From Megascapheus bottae (lineage: Eukaryota; Chordata; Mammalia; Rodentia; Geomyidae), in the NCBI GenBank assembly GCA_024803745.1, contig JANJXV010000025.1, positions 21,835,110 to 21,899,109 on the forward strand: 64,000 nucleotides of DNA, given 5' to 3'. This document shows, piece after piece, positions 23,365-35,489 of the stretch. Made by a program: the position numbers and the translations under genes. Each line of letters starts with the position of its first letter. Positions within the stretch are counted from its first letter, which is position 1. Under the pieces are notes generated by a model. The model did not search any database and was not told where the DNA came from. It saw only the letters and a program-made list of their open reading frames with translations.

Positions 23365-23800
23365 CTTGATAGTCAATAGACGAAGACTGTTTATTGAGAA
23401 ACAGCAAGGGGCACAGACCTTCAGCACAGGACTGGAGGTTGTGCCCACGACTGGATTTTGGGGTGGGCTTATACAGGGTTTACCAAAGAAGCAGAAATAG
23501 AAAATAGGTTATGGTCTCTTGGGGGCCCAGGGCGATGTCTTTCCCCAGGCTCAGATCAGAATAACCTCCCTGCGGACAGGCATCTGGTCAAACCTGTTTC
23601 AGTGCAGCTGGTGGCTTGCCTGACCTGAGGGAAAAAGGCAGGAATCAATCCTTCATATTCCATCTTTAGATACATAAAAAATATTGGCCTAGAGGGAAGA
23701 GGCAGGTCCTTCATCTAGGGTCTTTGGATACATAAAAAAGAAAAAAAAAGGGCCAAGTAGGGGCAGAGGAAGAGAGGTCAATGGTTGTCTTTCTGGCTAC
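23365..23800 (-). mobile_element. Putative solo LTR of an endogenous retrovirus
   Basis: On the - strand a TATAAG box (23473-23468) is followed about 75 nt later by AATAAA (23395-23390) and about 20 nt on by TATCA (23371-23367), the layout of an LTR promoter, R region and 3' end. No internal viral coding sequence is visible beside it. The left boundary and family are uncertain, and ATACATAAAAAA occurs twice inside (near 23670 and 23730). Confidence 0.45.
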
Positions 23801-24254
23801 TTCCTGCTGACATCAGGGTATTGATGAGTCACTGGAGCTGGGGTCTTCAGAGTCCAGGTCTGCACTAGGCAGGGCAGAGTGGTGTAAGCAAAGCCTCTGG
23901 TTGCCTGTACTGATAGGATGGTCTTGACTTGGTCCCAAGTAGTGTCCGGAGTGAGAGCTATTCTTCTGTGAAAGAGAAACTTTTTTGAAAAAGGTGAGAT
24001 GAGGCAAAAGGCTGACTTCTCAATAAAATAAAATTACACGTGCATATTTAAAAAATCTGAAATAATGTATAACAGACTCTTAAACATAGATGTTTCTGCA
24101 GAATGAGTTTTAGTATATATTTCTATATTATCGGTTTTTCTTTTCTTTCAATGAGGATTATAATTTTCCATTGACCTCTTAAAGCCGTGCAGTACGATGC
24201 ACTCTTGTAATCCTATAAGTACTAGGGTGGTTGAGAAAGGAAAAACAAGAGTTC

Positions 24255-24712
24255 TGCTAGGTCAGAGCCAGGTGCCATGGCTCATACTTGTAATTCCACC
24301 TATTCAGGAGACTGAGATATGAGGACTGAGGTTTGAAGTCAGCCTGGACAGACAAATTGAAGAGCCTTGTCATCAATTAGCCAAGAAAATACTGGAAATG
24401 GATCTATGGCTTAAAACTTCCAGTCTTAGGCAAAAAGTGAAGCAAGTGCACAGACTTTGAGTTAAAGCCCCAGTACCGGCCGGGAGTTTGGCCTAGTGGT
24501 TAAAGTGCTTGCCTAGCATGCAGGAAGACCCGGGTTCGATTCCTCGTTACCACATACATAGAAAAAAGCCAGAAGTGGTGCTGAGGCTCAAGTGGTAGAG
24601 CTCTAGCCTTGAGAAAGTCCAAGGACAGTGCTCAGGCCCTGAGCTCAAGCCCAGGACTGGCAAAAAAAAAAAAAAAAAAAAAAAAAAAAGCCCCAGTACC
24701 AGCATACACATA
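24255..24712 (+). mobile_element. B1-dID with an IDL inserted in its tail
   Basis: The IDL (24478-24689, TTAAAG head) is flanked by AAAGCCCCAGTACC at 24464-24477 and again ending at 24700. Confidence 0.88.
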
Positions 24713-24811
24713 ACAAGAATTTAAGGTCAGCCGGGGAGACATAGCAAGACGCTGAAGTAACAAACAAAACAAAACAACAACAACAAAAAAAACATTTAAA
24801 AAGCATAAAAG

Positions 24812-25246
24812 ATAGGGCTGGGAGTTTGGCCTAGTGGTAGAGTGCTTGCCTAGCATGCACGAAGACCCGGGTTCGATTCCTTGGTACCACATACTTAGAA
24901 AAAGCTGGAAGTGGTGTTGAGGCTCAAGTGGTAGAGCTCTAGCCTTGAGAAAAATCCAACGACAGTGCTCAGGCCCTGAGCTCAAGCCCAGGACTGGCAA
25001 AAAAAAAAAAAAATAGTATAAAGGATATTAAGCAGAGCATTCATGGCTTATGCCTGTAATTGTAGCTATTCAGGAAGTGAAGATCTAATAATTGTGGTTT
25101 TGAAACCAGCGTAGGTAGACAAGTCCATGAAATTTTTTTTCTCCAATTAACAACTGGACAACTGGAAATAATGTTGTGGTTCAAAGTGGGAGAGTGCTAG
25201 TCTTGAGACACACCCCAGGCCCTGAGTTTAAGCCCTATGAGTAACT

Positions 25247-25250
<4 letters not shown>
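24812..25250 (+). mobile_element. IDL and B1-dID
   Basis: IDL 24812-25012 has the older TAGAG head. B1-dID about 25030-25250 runs into a (GA)n tract. Confidence 0.78.

Positions 25251-25289
<39 letters not shown>
25249..25289. repeat. (GA)n microsatellite
   Basis: About 20 GA units growing from the end of a B1-dID. Confidence 0.95.
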
Positions 25290-25292
<3 letters not shown>

Positions 25293-25870
25293 AAACACAG
25301 TAGGATAGAAGAACTATATTTCCTTATGGGAGAGTGGAGCAAGCCTTTCAGATTCTTCAATTCTTGTGCTGAAGAAATGTTGCTCAATCAGCCAAATCAT
25401 ATACTCAGCCAGAGCCCTGGGGACGCCTTCACAAACAGATTATAATCTCTACTGCCAGCCAGCTGCACCATGACTAGGTAGATTGTGGTAAGTAGATGAT
25501 TATCAGCCTTTTAAAATTTGTTCAGTTATGGTCAGATCATGCCCACTGCAGCCTGTAACTCTATTAGCAGAGAGTGAGGCCTTGAGTTGAAGCTCTAAAA
25601 CCACCAAAAACAAAAACAAATAATAAAAAAAAAGGGCAAGGAAATGAGCGAATTCAGACTAACTTCCTTGATCCTTCCTAACACAGCTCCTATTTACACC
25701 ATACTTTCTTGTTCTAAAATGACACCTTCTGAAGTTCTTAAGTTCAAACACTATGGTAGGGTGTGAAGAAAATGGAGAAAGTATCTTGGGAGGGTATAGT
25801 CCTTGCTTAGCATGTACTCAGCGTTGGATCTTCAGCACACACAGCAAAAGGAAAGAAAAAAAAAAAGATT

Positions 25871-26078
25871 GGGGCCGGGAGTTTGGCCTAGTGGTTAAAG
25901 TGCTTGCCTAGCATGCATGAAGACCCAGGTTCAATTCCTCCATACCACATACATAGAAAAAAGCCGGAAGTGGTTCTGTGGCTCAAGTGGTAGAGCTCTA
26001 GTCTTGAGAAAGCCCAAGGACAGTGCTCAGGCCCTGAGTGCAAGACCCAGGACTGGCAAAAAAAAAAAAAAAAAAAAA
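25871..26078 (+). mobile_element. IDL SINE, TTAAAG head
   Basis: Complete copy with a 20-nt A tail. The flanking AAAAAGA(T/C)T gives only a weak duplication. Confidence 0.85.
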
Positions 26079-26839
26079 GACTTTTCCTTTAGTTTCCAAT
26101 AACACATTCCCTCAGTTCCAGCTGAAATCTCCTCAGAATGGTCTTTACTCTGATTGTGTATCTCTTCTTATATTCTGATTACAAACACATAACATCTCAG
26201 AAGGCTGAAGATCTCCTTGCCATTCCTTCTTCTTCTGAGCCCCCAGAATGGCCATCAAGGTTCTTTCATGGAGCCCTCTGGGCTGGGAAGATGACCTAGT
26301 GGTACAGTGTTTTTATTCAGTATTAATCCCATCCCTTAGGGTTAAAGTTCCAACATACATGTTTTGGAAGGATACCTCTATTTGAACCATACCAAATAAC
26401 ATTTTCTTTCTTCCTTGCTTTTTCTTTTTTAATTTTGGTTTGAGAACTATAAAGCTGAAGAAGCAACAATGTTCAAAGAATCCATAAGAATTATAAGAAG
26501 TCAGGGATTCAAATAGAAGTAAAATGGTAATTTCCCCTGAATAGTTCAGCCACTGAGATCTCCAGCTGGGACTACATGGGGAAATCCTGAGGCTGGGTGT
26601 GTCACCTACACACAGTGTTCTTTTTTTAGTAAAGATGCAGCTCTTGCTCCATAACTCAGCCTGTCAGGTTCTCTGAATGCTTTCACTTCCATTCATTTTG
26701 TTCCAGCTTGTTTCCATTCCCACCAGAACTATTTGTCAACATCACTGTTCTTCCTTCACTCAATTTCCCCCCTCAGATATAATGTCAAATTAACCTTGAG
26801 ACTTCTGAGCATGTCTGTTTTCTTATACGAAAACCTCTG

Positions 26840-27285
26840 GCCAGGTACTGTTCGCTTACATCTGGAATCCCTTGCTATTTAGGAGGCTGAGATCTAGGGA
26901 TCATGGTTCAAAGCCATCTTGGGCCAGAAAATCCACCAGACTTTTTTTTTTTGTCAGTCCGGGGCTTGAGCTCAGGGCCTGAGCACTGTCCTTGGACTTT
27001 CTCAAGGCTAGAGCTCTACCACTTGAGCCTCAGCACCACTTTCGGCTTTTTGCTATGTATGTGGGGTACCGAGGAATCGAACCCGGGTCTTCATGCATGC
27101 TAGGCAAGCACTTTAACCACTAGGCCAAACTCCCGGCCCCCAGACTTTTATCTCTAATAAACTACTCAGAAAAAGCTGGAAGTGACACTATGGCTCAAGT
27201 AGTAGATCACTAACCTTGAACACAAAGAGGCTCAGAGGCAGTGACTAGGCCCAGAGTTCAAGCCATAGGACTGGCAAAGAAAACA
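26840..27285. mobile_element. B1-dID (+) split by an IDL (-)
   Basis: The IDL at 26946-27139 carries the TTAAAG head, and CCAGACTTTT is duplicated at 26937 and 27140. The host resumes with ATCTCTAATAAAC. Confidence 0.85.
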
Positions 27286-27304
27286 AGCATACAAACTCTG
27301 ACAG

Positions 27305-27730
27305 GGCTGAAGTTTGGCCTAGTGGTAGAGTGCTTGCCTAGCAAGCACGAAGACCTGGGTTCAATTCCTCAGTACCACATACACAGAAAAAAAGCCAGAA
27401 GTGGTGCTGAGGCTCAAGTGGTAGAGCTCTAGCCTTGAGAAAGTCCAAGGACAGTGCTCAGGCCCTGAGCTCACGCCCAGGACTGGCAAAAAAAAAGAAG
27501 AAGAAGAAGAAAATGGTGCTATGGCTCAAGTGGTAGAGCTCTAGCCTTGAGGAAAAACTTAAGGACAGGGCTCAGGCCCTGGGTTAAGCTCCAGGATGAG
27601 AGAGAGACAACTCCGACAAGCTAGACTTGATGGTACTTGCCTGTAACTTCAGCATTTATTGAAGACACAAGATCATGAGTCTAAGGCCAGTTTGGGCTCC
27701 CTACTGAGACCATGACTCAAGAAACAAATC
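27305..27730 (+). mobile_element. IDL followed by dID and B1 pieces
   Basis: IDL 27305-27497, dID 27510-27600, and a B1-like unit to about 27730. Confidence 0.65.
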
Positions 27731-28359
27731 AGAAACCCCCTGACAACTGCCTGGCATCTCTACACACAAGATCAAGTTCACACTCCTTGGCCTGATCGAG
27801 GGCTTCATTCTTTCCATCCTGTCACACTATAGCTGAACCATGTCTCATAAGAATTCAGGCCAGTGCCCTGAAAAAGAATCTGTGAAACTCAAAGCCTTGG
27901 TTATACTAGAACCAACTACTGTGAAAATAAGCTCAGTGAGAGCTTTTGGCCTGACGTCACCTTGGTGCCAGCTGATCAACAGCAGGTATAGCTGCCACAC
28001 ACGGATTGAAGACGACAGGTGTGGTCCTCTGCTGGCTGGCTTGGCTGCTTCTCTTATGACTCATTTCTAGCATAACCATGAAAATGACCCAACTGAATTG
28101 CCTCACAGGGGAATGACAAATGAGAGCTTTGACTATGAAGTCTGGAGAGCCACAGATTCCTTGTGTCGAAGACTTGAGCCGGTGACCTGGCTGTGTTCCT
28201 CCTTTGTGAGAGAAAATGATCTGATTATATCTCATTTTTCTCTGGTTCATCTGAGACTACTGAGAGGAAAACTAGGCATTGGTGCTCAAGTCATGGCTAA
28301 GTGCCATGAATTTAAACCCCAGTACTTCCCCCTCCTAGAAACATGAAAGAAAAATACAT

Positions 28360-29223
28360 CTGTAATCCTTGTTCTTAGGAGAGAGTATCAGGAGGATTGG
28401 GAGTTCCAAGTCAGCCTAAACCATGTAATGAGATCCTGTCTCCAAATAACAAAAAAACTGGGGAGCTGAGGGAATGGCTCAGTGGTAAAGTGCTTGCCTA
28501 GAATAGGCAAGGCTGTGGATTCATTCCCCAGTACTACAAGAAAGGAAGAAAGAAAGAAAGAGAAAGAGAGGAGAGGAAGGAAGGAAGAAAGAAAGGAAAG
28601 GGTACTAGGTGTTGGTAGCTCATGTCTATAATCCTAGCTGATCAGAAGGCTGAGAGCTAAGGATCTAAGTTACTAGGCAGGAAAATCACTGAGACATTAA
28701 AAAAAATTTTATTGTTGGGGTGATGTACAGAGGGGTTGCAGTTACATTCATCAGGTAGTGGGTACTTTACTTCTCGAACATTGTTACTCATTCCCATGTT
28801 TTGTGAGACTTTTATCTCTTAATTAGCCACCAAAAAAAAAACCAAACCAACAACAACTGGAAGTGGAACTGTGATTCAAGTCATACAGCAACAGCCTTGC
28901 CAAGCAAAAGCACAAGGCCCCGAGTTCAAACCCCTGTATTGGTACACACACAAACAAGATCAGATTCTTGCAGAGAAATGAATATCATCAGCCAGGCACA
29001 GGGGCTCACACCTGTAATCCTAGCTATTCAGAAGGCTGAGATCTGAGGATTGTGGTTCAAAGCCAGCCCCGGCATGGAAGTCCATGACACTCGTCATCTC
29101 TTCTCTCCAATGAACCACCAGAAACCTGGAAGTGGTGCTGTGGATCAAAGTGGTAGAGTGCTAGCCTTGAGCTGAAGTGCTCAGGGACAGGGCCCAGGCC
29201 CAGAGTTCAAGCCCTGCAACTGA

Positions 29224-29267
<44 letters not shown>
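28360..29267 (+). mobile_element. B1, ID monomer, interrupted B1-dID, full B1-dID and (GAAA)n
   Basis: ID monomer 28458-28545 has GTGGTAAAGTGCTTGCCTAG. The B1-dID of 28605-28935 is split by about 100 bp starting ATTGTTGGGGTGATGTACAG. B1-dID 28985-29221 ends in (GAAA)n at 29222-29267. Confidence 0.65.
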
Positions 29268-30124
29268 AGAGAAAAGAAGGAAGGAAGGAAGAAAGAAAGA
29301 AGAAAGTGTCATCAAAGTGAAATCAGTGTACAAAACAGGGAAACAATAGCTCATAGAACTCCCCACTAATCCAGCCAACAAAAGCTCACAGTAAAACTTT
29401 CTCTTGGAAGCGATACTGTGGCTTAAGTGGTAGAGTGCTAACCTTGAGCAAAAGGAGCTCAAAGACAGCACCCAGGTTTGGAGTTCAAGCCCCAGCACTG
29501 GCAAAAAATAAATAAATAAATAAAATAAAATAAAATGCACTACCACTTTCTCAGGCCAGAAAAGCAGTCAAAACCCCCCAGCTCCCTGCAGGCTCCCCAT
29601 CCCATCTCATCAGGCTTGACCCAGGGTACCCAAGGCCTAAGACTCTCTCCACATGCTCAAGGTTGTGGCTGACATTGCAGTTGCTGTCTCCTGTGCTTGG
29701 CTCCCCACTCCCCACTTCCTCTTTGATGCAGCGACATAGGCACTTTGACAAGGATGGATGGGACAGAAGTGTGTGGGACACCACAGCGCCCCTTCCTCCA
29801 TCTTCCTTCCTGCCAAGGAGTCTGGGTCTCAGAGCAGAGGGAATCCCTCTGGAGTTACCACCCTTTCCTAAGGCCTCTTGTGATCTGAGATCTCATGGGA
29901 TGTGAGCATTCTAAAGTTCTAGAAACTGGTCCTGGATTTGCTGAGGAAGAGCCCAGCTGAGCATAGGTCAGGTAGGGATTTTCTAAGGTTGATAACCTGT
30001 GGGTCCCCCTTGTGACTGGATGATCTAACTCCAAGAGCTTCACACCTAACCTTTAGCATGTTGATTGTGTGTCTGTGTGACAGAGAGAGATACAGGCAAT
30101 ATTCTTGCTGTGAAGTTCACAAAT

Positions 30125-31075
30125 CGCCAGGCACTGGTGGCTCACACCTATAATCCTAGACATTCAGGAGGTTGAGATTGGTATTTGAAGCTAGCCCGGG
30201 CAGAGAAATCTAAGAGGCTCTTCCCCCACCCCCCTCCCCCAAGTCCCTTGGCTTAAACTCAGGGCCTGGGCACCATCCTTGGGCTTTCTCAAAGCTAGAG
30301 CTCCACTACTTGAGCCACAGCAACACTTCTAGTTTTTTCTATGGAATGTGGTATTGAGGAATTGAAGCGGGTTTTCATTCATGCTAGGCACTCTTAGCAC
30401 TAGGCCCAAGAGACTCTTATATTCAATTAACTACCAAAAAGCCAGAAGTGGAAGTGAGGCTCAAGTAGGTCAGGTGATACATGCACATTTAAAAAGAAGA
30501 AGCAGGAAAAAAAAAAAAAGCCCAGCTGGGCTCAGAGGCTCACACCTGTAATCCTAGCTACTCAGGAGAAGACTGAAGTCTGAGGATGGTGATTTCAAAG
30601 CCAACCCAGGCACTATAGACCGTGAGACTCTTACCTTCAATAAACCTCTAGAAAACGGGAAGTGGGACTGTGACTCAAAGGATAGGGTGGTATCCTGAGC
30701 CTTCAGCTCAGAGACAATACCCAGGCCCAGGGATAGGGCAGTAGCCTGGAGCTGAAGAGCTCAGGGTCTCGGCCTAGGCCTAGTTCAAGCCCCATGATCC
30801 ACCAAAAAAAAAAACAACAACAACAACATAAATGTTGGAGTAGAGGTGTGGCTCAAGTGGTAAAACAGTAGCCAAGAGCTGAGTGAGAGCAGCTGAATTA
30901 GACTCATGTGAACTTGTACTCAAGGCTAGCACTCTACCACTACAGTATAGCACCACTTCCAGCTTTTTCTGTGATTAATTGAAGGTAAGAGTCTCTCATA
31001 CTTTCTGCCTGGGCTAGCTTCAAACCTCAATCCTCAGTAGCTAGGATGACAGGCATAAGCCACTGGTGCCTGCCT
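30125..31075. mobile_element. Three B1-dID copies, one split by an IDL
   Basis: The + strand copy of 30125-30470 is split by a - strand IDL (about 30220-30405). + strand copy 30520-30830 has a duplicated right arm. - strand copy 30905-31075. Confidence 0.65.
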
Positions 31076-31350
31076 GGAAAACGCTTTCTTGACTCACACA
31101 TCAAGTTGACAGCTGCTGACTTCCTAGCTTTAGAGCTGTTTCTACTTTGCAGGATATAGCAGACAACTCTGCTCCATTCCCACTACGAAATGCTTGTAGA
31201 AATTTGGACAATCCTCATGTCCCTTCTTAGTTTTCACACCTCCAGGCTAAACCCCCTCAGTTAATCTACTGTTCCCCTAAAACAAAGCCTCTAAAATTCC
31301 CTCAAGATCTGCTCAAATGCACCAACTTTTCCCAAAAGAAAAAAAAAATA

Positions 31351-31395
<45 letters not shown>
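31351..31395. repeat. (TG)n microsatellite
   Basis: About 22 units next to a SINE. Confidence 0.96.
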
Positions 31396-31397
<2 letters not shown>

Positions 31398-31399
31398 CT

Positions 31400-32178
31400 G
31401 CGTGCCAATCCTAGGGCTTAAACTCAGGACCTGGGACTGTCCCTTAGCTTTTTTGCTCAAGGTTTTTGATGCTCTACCACTTGAACAACAGAACCACTTC
31501 AAGTTTTTTGGTGGTTAATTGGAGATACGAAATCAGAATGTTAGCTGAGCATGGTGGCTCACACTTCTAATCCTAGCTACTCAGGAGGCTGAGATCTGAG
31601 GATCAAGGTTCAAAGCCAGCCCAGGCACAAAAGGACCTGAGACTCTTATCTCCAATTAACCTCTAGAAAACCGGAAGTGGGGCTTGGCTCAAGGGTAGGG
31701 TGGCAGCCTTGAGCTGAAGAGCTCAGAGACAGCGTCCAGGCCAAATTCAAGCTCCATGATCCCCCTACCCTCCCAAAAGAAAAAGAATAAAAAATCAGAA
31801 TTTACACAGACTTCATTGCCTGGCCTAACTTTGAACCAGAATCATCAAACCAAGCCTTCTGAGTAGCTAGGATTACAGGCATGAACCATGAGACCCTGGC
31901 TTCCAATAGATCCTGACTCTTGATCTGGGCACTGTCCCTGATCATCTGTGCTCAGAGCTAGGCTCTGCCACTTGAGCCACAGCACCACTTCTAGGTTGGT
32001 TTTTGTTTTTTTTTGCCAGTCCTGGGCTTGAGCTCAGGGCCTGAGCACTGTCCTTGGACTTTATCAAGGCTAGAGCTCTACCACTTGAGCCTCAGCACCA
32101 CTTCTGGCTTTTTGCTATGTATGTGGTACCGAGGAATCGAACCCTGGTCTTTATGCATGCTAGGCCAAACTTCCGGCC
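31400..32178. mobile_element. Nested SINEs: B1-dID within B1-dID, then IDL in another
   Basis: A - strand B1-dID (31400-31533, resuming at 31793) is split by a + strand B1-dID (31540-31785) with AAATCAGAAT at both edges. A - strand IDL (32008-32178) cuts a further dID. Confidence 0.72.
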
Positions 32179-32429
32179 CCCTAAAATTTTAAAACTAAAT
32201 AAAGGAAGATGGAAGCTGGGGTATAGGTCAGTAGTAGAGTATGTTCAAATGTTAGCAAAATATGTTAAAGCCCTGAATGTAGTAACAGAGAAAGACTATG
32301 ATCATGAAAATGAGAGTTACAAAATTACGTGTTACAAAATAGTGGGTGTTACATCTTATTTATGTGCAAGGAAGGAAATCACTCCCACAGTTCTATTGGG
32401 TTTTTTTGTTGGTGGTGGTGGTGGCATTT

Positions 32430-32795
32430 TTTTTTTTGTGGGTCTTAGGGCTTGAACACGGCCTAGGAGCTGTTTATGAGCTCTTCAGTTTAAGGCTGAG
32501 CTCTTCAGTTCAAGGCTACGGCCCTACCCTTAAGCCAAGCCCCACTTCCCATTTTCTAGAGATTAATTGGAGATAAAAGAACCTCAGGGCTGGGAGTTTG
32601 GCCTGGTGGTAGAGTGTTTGCCTAGCATGCACGAAGATACAGGTTCTATTCCTCAGTACCACATACATAGAAAAAGCCAGAAATTATGCTGTGGCTCAAG
32701 TGGTAGGGCGGTAGTCTTGAGCTGAAGAGCTCAGGGACAGCGCTCGGGCCCAGAGTTCAAGCCCCAGGAGTGGCAAAAATAAATAAATAAATAAA
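32430..32795. mobile_element. dID piece (-) and IDL (+)
   Basis: The 32430-32580 arm contains a local duplication (GAGCTCTTCAGTT twice). IDL 32584-32788 has an (AAAT)n tail. Confidence 0.7.
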
Positions 32796-33169
32796 TAATT
32801 CTGGGCTTTGTGTGTTAGAGCACTCTTTCTGGTCCTACCTCTGGTCCTTGATATGAACCTAGCCTCTGGGCATCTTGCCTGGGTCAGGAAATTCTTGAAT
32901 GGGAGTGTAGGGTTGGGCAGGTACTCCAAGCTTATTTCTGCCTCAGATGAAGCTCAGTCTTACTCCATGCTCTGGCTTGGATCACAAATGTCCCCCAAAA
33001 GCCCATAAGCTAAAGATTGGGTCACCAGCTGGTGGTACTATGGGGAAGTCATGGATCTCTTAGTCAGGGGTCCTCGTAAAAAAGTTTAGAGTTTAGGTTT
33101 GAAGGGGATGTTGGGGACCCAGATTCTTTCCTGTCTGTTTCCTGGTGCCAAAAAGTGAATAGATCTCAC

Positions 33170-33613
33170 TGGGCAGAATCAATGGCTCACGTCTGTAATC
33201 CCAACAACTCAGGAAGCTGAGATCTGAGAATCAAGATTTGAAACCAGCGTGAGCAGAAAAGTCTGTGAGATTTTTTTTCCCATGAACCAGCAGAAAAGCT
33301 GTGAGTGGAGCTATGGCTCAAGTGGTAAGTGCTAGCATTGAAAGAAATGCCAAGTGGTAGAGTACAAAGTTTTCTGTTTGGTACCAGCACAAAAAGTAAA
33401 AACTCCATCATCTGGGGCAGGGAGTTTGGCCTAGTGGTTAAAGTGCTTGCCTAGCATGCGCAAAGACCCGGGTTCGATTCCTTGGTACCACATACATACA
33501 AAAATGCTGGAAGTGGTGCTGAGGCTCAAGTGGTAGAGCTCTAGCCTTGAGAAAGTCCAAGGACAGTGCTCAGGCCCTGAGCTCAGGCCCAGGACTGGCA
33601 AAAAAAAAAAAAT
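33170..33613 (+). mobile_element. B1-dID and IDL with target-site duplication
   Basis: The IDL (33415-33613, TTAAAG head) is flanked by CTCCATCATCTG at 33403-33414 and 33614-33625. Confidence 0.87.
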
Positions 33614-34228
33614 CTCCATCATCTGACCTTATCAACTCCAGTGTCCCCATGGTTTGATCAAGCCACTATTGCCCCAGAATTTCTCCAAGAGCCACCCCTG
33701 CCAGGACAATCATGGCACTTTTCTCTAAGGATTCTTTTCCTACTCAGAGTCAAAGACCCCGGTTTTTCCATGGACTGCAGGCATTGTGCAATCGAGTCCT
33801 TCCTGGCTGGCCCCCTTCCAGACCCATCCTAGACTACTTGTTCTTTCACACAGGTTGGCTCCGCTGGAGCTTTGGCCATGGTCAGTGCTCTGTCCTGAAG
33901 GCTCCGCCCCCAGATTATCACATGATTCTATCTTCTAGGTCTTCAAAGCCATCCTGCCTATGTATCTTCTACTTCCTGAGGTCTATGCCATTTTTCTGAG
34001 GTTGTTTCTTCCACCCACCTCACCCTCATTATCATGGCAAGTGATGACTCACAAGGGCTCCTCACATTTGTCCCATATACCAAGCTCTGAAGCTTTCTGA
34101 CACTTGTGATGGTGGAAGGTGAAAGCTGTGGCCTTGGGTGTCAGCTCTCAAGTTTTCAGGGTAGAACCCTTTCCAGGAAGGCCATGGGTGGTGGTATGGG
34201 TGGAAACTGAGGCTGGAGTTGACCTATT

Positions 34229-34425
34229 TTTTTTTTGCCAGTCCTGGGCTTGATCTCAGCGCCTGAGCACTGTCCTTGGACTTTCTCAAGGCTAGAGCTC
34301 TACCACTTGAGCCTCAGCACCACTTCCGGCTTTTTTCTATGTATGTGGTACCAAGGGATCAAACCCGGGTCTTCATGCATGCTAGGCAAGCACTTTAACC
34401 ACTAGGCCAAACTCCCAGACCCCTA
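34229..34425 (-). mobile_element. IDL SINE, TTAAAG head
   Basis: Full-length, flanked by ACCTATTTTTTTT and ACCCCTATTTTTTTT. Confidence 0.85.
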
Positions 34426-34429
34426 TTTT

Positions 34430-35027
34430 TTTTTAAATAAGCTTTTGCTACCAGAGAACTATGGTTCTAGGCACTTAAGTTAGAGGCTTATCTCCCCAAG
34501 CATTAATCAGTAGTGGCCTCAGCAATTGTCAACCGGTATAGTTCTCAGCTTCCACCAGCAGTGGGAGGCAGGAAAGCAGCAGATGGCATCTAGTTTTACC
34601 ACATTTGTACAGACTTTGGTGGAGGTACCTCAGCCTTCAAGAAACGAAAGTCATAGCTCTCCTGCTTAACATATCTGGATTTAATTTAGGCCTCCAATTC
34701 ACATGGTTTCTGCCCTGACTGCTCCCTAGTTGCTACGGCTAATTTTACTGCTCCCATACCAGTGGACTGAAAAATTGGTTCACATAGGCAGAAAGGAACT
34801 ATGGCAAGAGTGTCTGATCTTCACGCAAACCAAGCACTATTAGTATCTGTCCCTAACATATACGAAAGACTGCATTTGCACCAAGTAATGCAGCCCCTCA
34901 TGCAAATGAAGAATTGTGTTTGGGCCAATCATAGGCCTCTAGTTGGGCCATCAGAAGAAGTGTTTATCAGATAGAAACAGCTATAGGGTAGAGTTCACTG
35001 AATCTTCTGCTGGAAAAGCAAACCTTT
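34430..35027. other. Unclassified non-coding stretch
   Basis: About 600 bp with no recognised SINE, no open frame of note and no splice-bounded similarity. It could be an old transposon or a regulatory region; the sequence alone does not decide. Confidence 0.4.
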
Positions 35028-35042
35028 AAAAGACACTTTGAA

Positions 35043-35244
35043 GGGGCCGGGAGTTTGGCCTAGTGGTTAAAGTGCTTGCCTAGCATGCATGAAGACCCGG
35101 GTTCGATTCCTCGGTACCACATACATAGAAAAAAGCCAGAAGTGCTGAGGCTCAAGTGATAGAGTGCTAGCCTTGAGAAAGTCCAAGGACAGTGCTCAGG
35201 CCCTGAGCTCAAGCCCAGGACTGGCAAAAAAAAAAAAAAAAAAG
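35043..35244 (+). mobile_element. IDL SINE with perfect target-site duplication
   Basis: AAAAGACACTTTGAA at 35028-35042 and 35240-35254. TTAAAG head. A 6-bp gap in the second unit (AGAAGTGCTGAGG). Confidence 0.92.
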
Positions 35245-35489
35245 ACACTTTGAAACAGCTGTTTCTGAACATTGTCTTCAGGAGCCAAAAATGTGTTTCA
35301 GCTGCAAGCAGCTGTGGTTGCTCTGTAGTTTCCTCAAGGTGGCCATGGAGCAATTCATCTGGCTGCTTGGTATATGACCCTTCCCTGGAAGAAATGGAGG
35401 CATCAAGGAAGTCTTGCAGTTATCAATTAAGGAGTCAAATCACTCTGGTACTCACTATCTTAGCTTACTTTAAAGCCATTCCTTAGGAG

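Noticed and set aside
24478..24560. tRNA-like sequences with good A and B boxes
   Set aside because: They are heads of IDL SINEs, repeated many times with A tails and target duplications. No separate tRNA gene with a full cloverleaf and a Pol III terminator was found.
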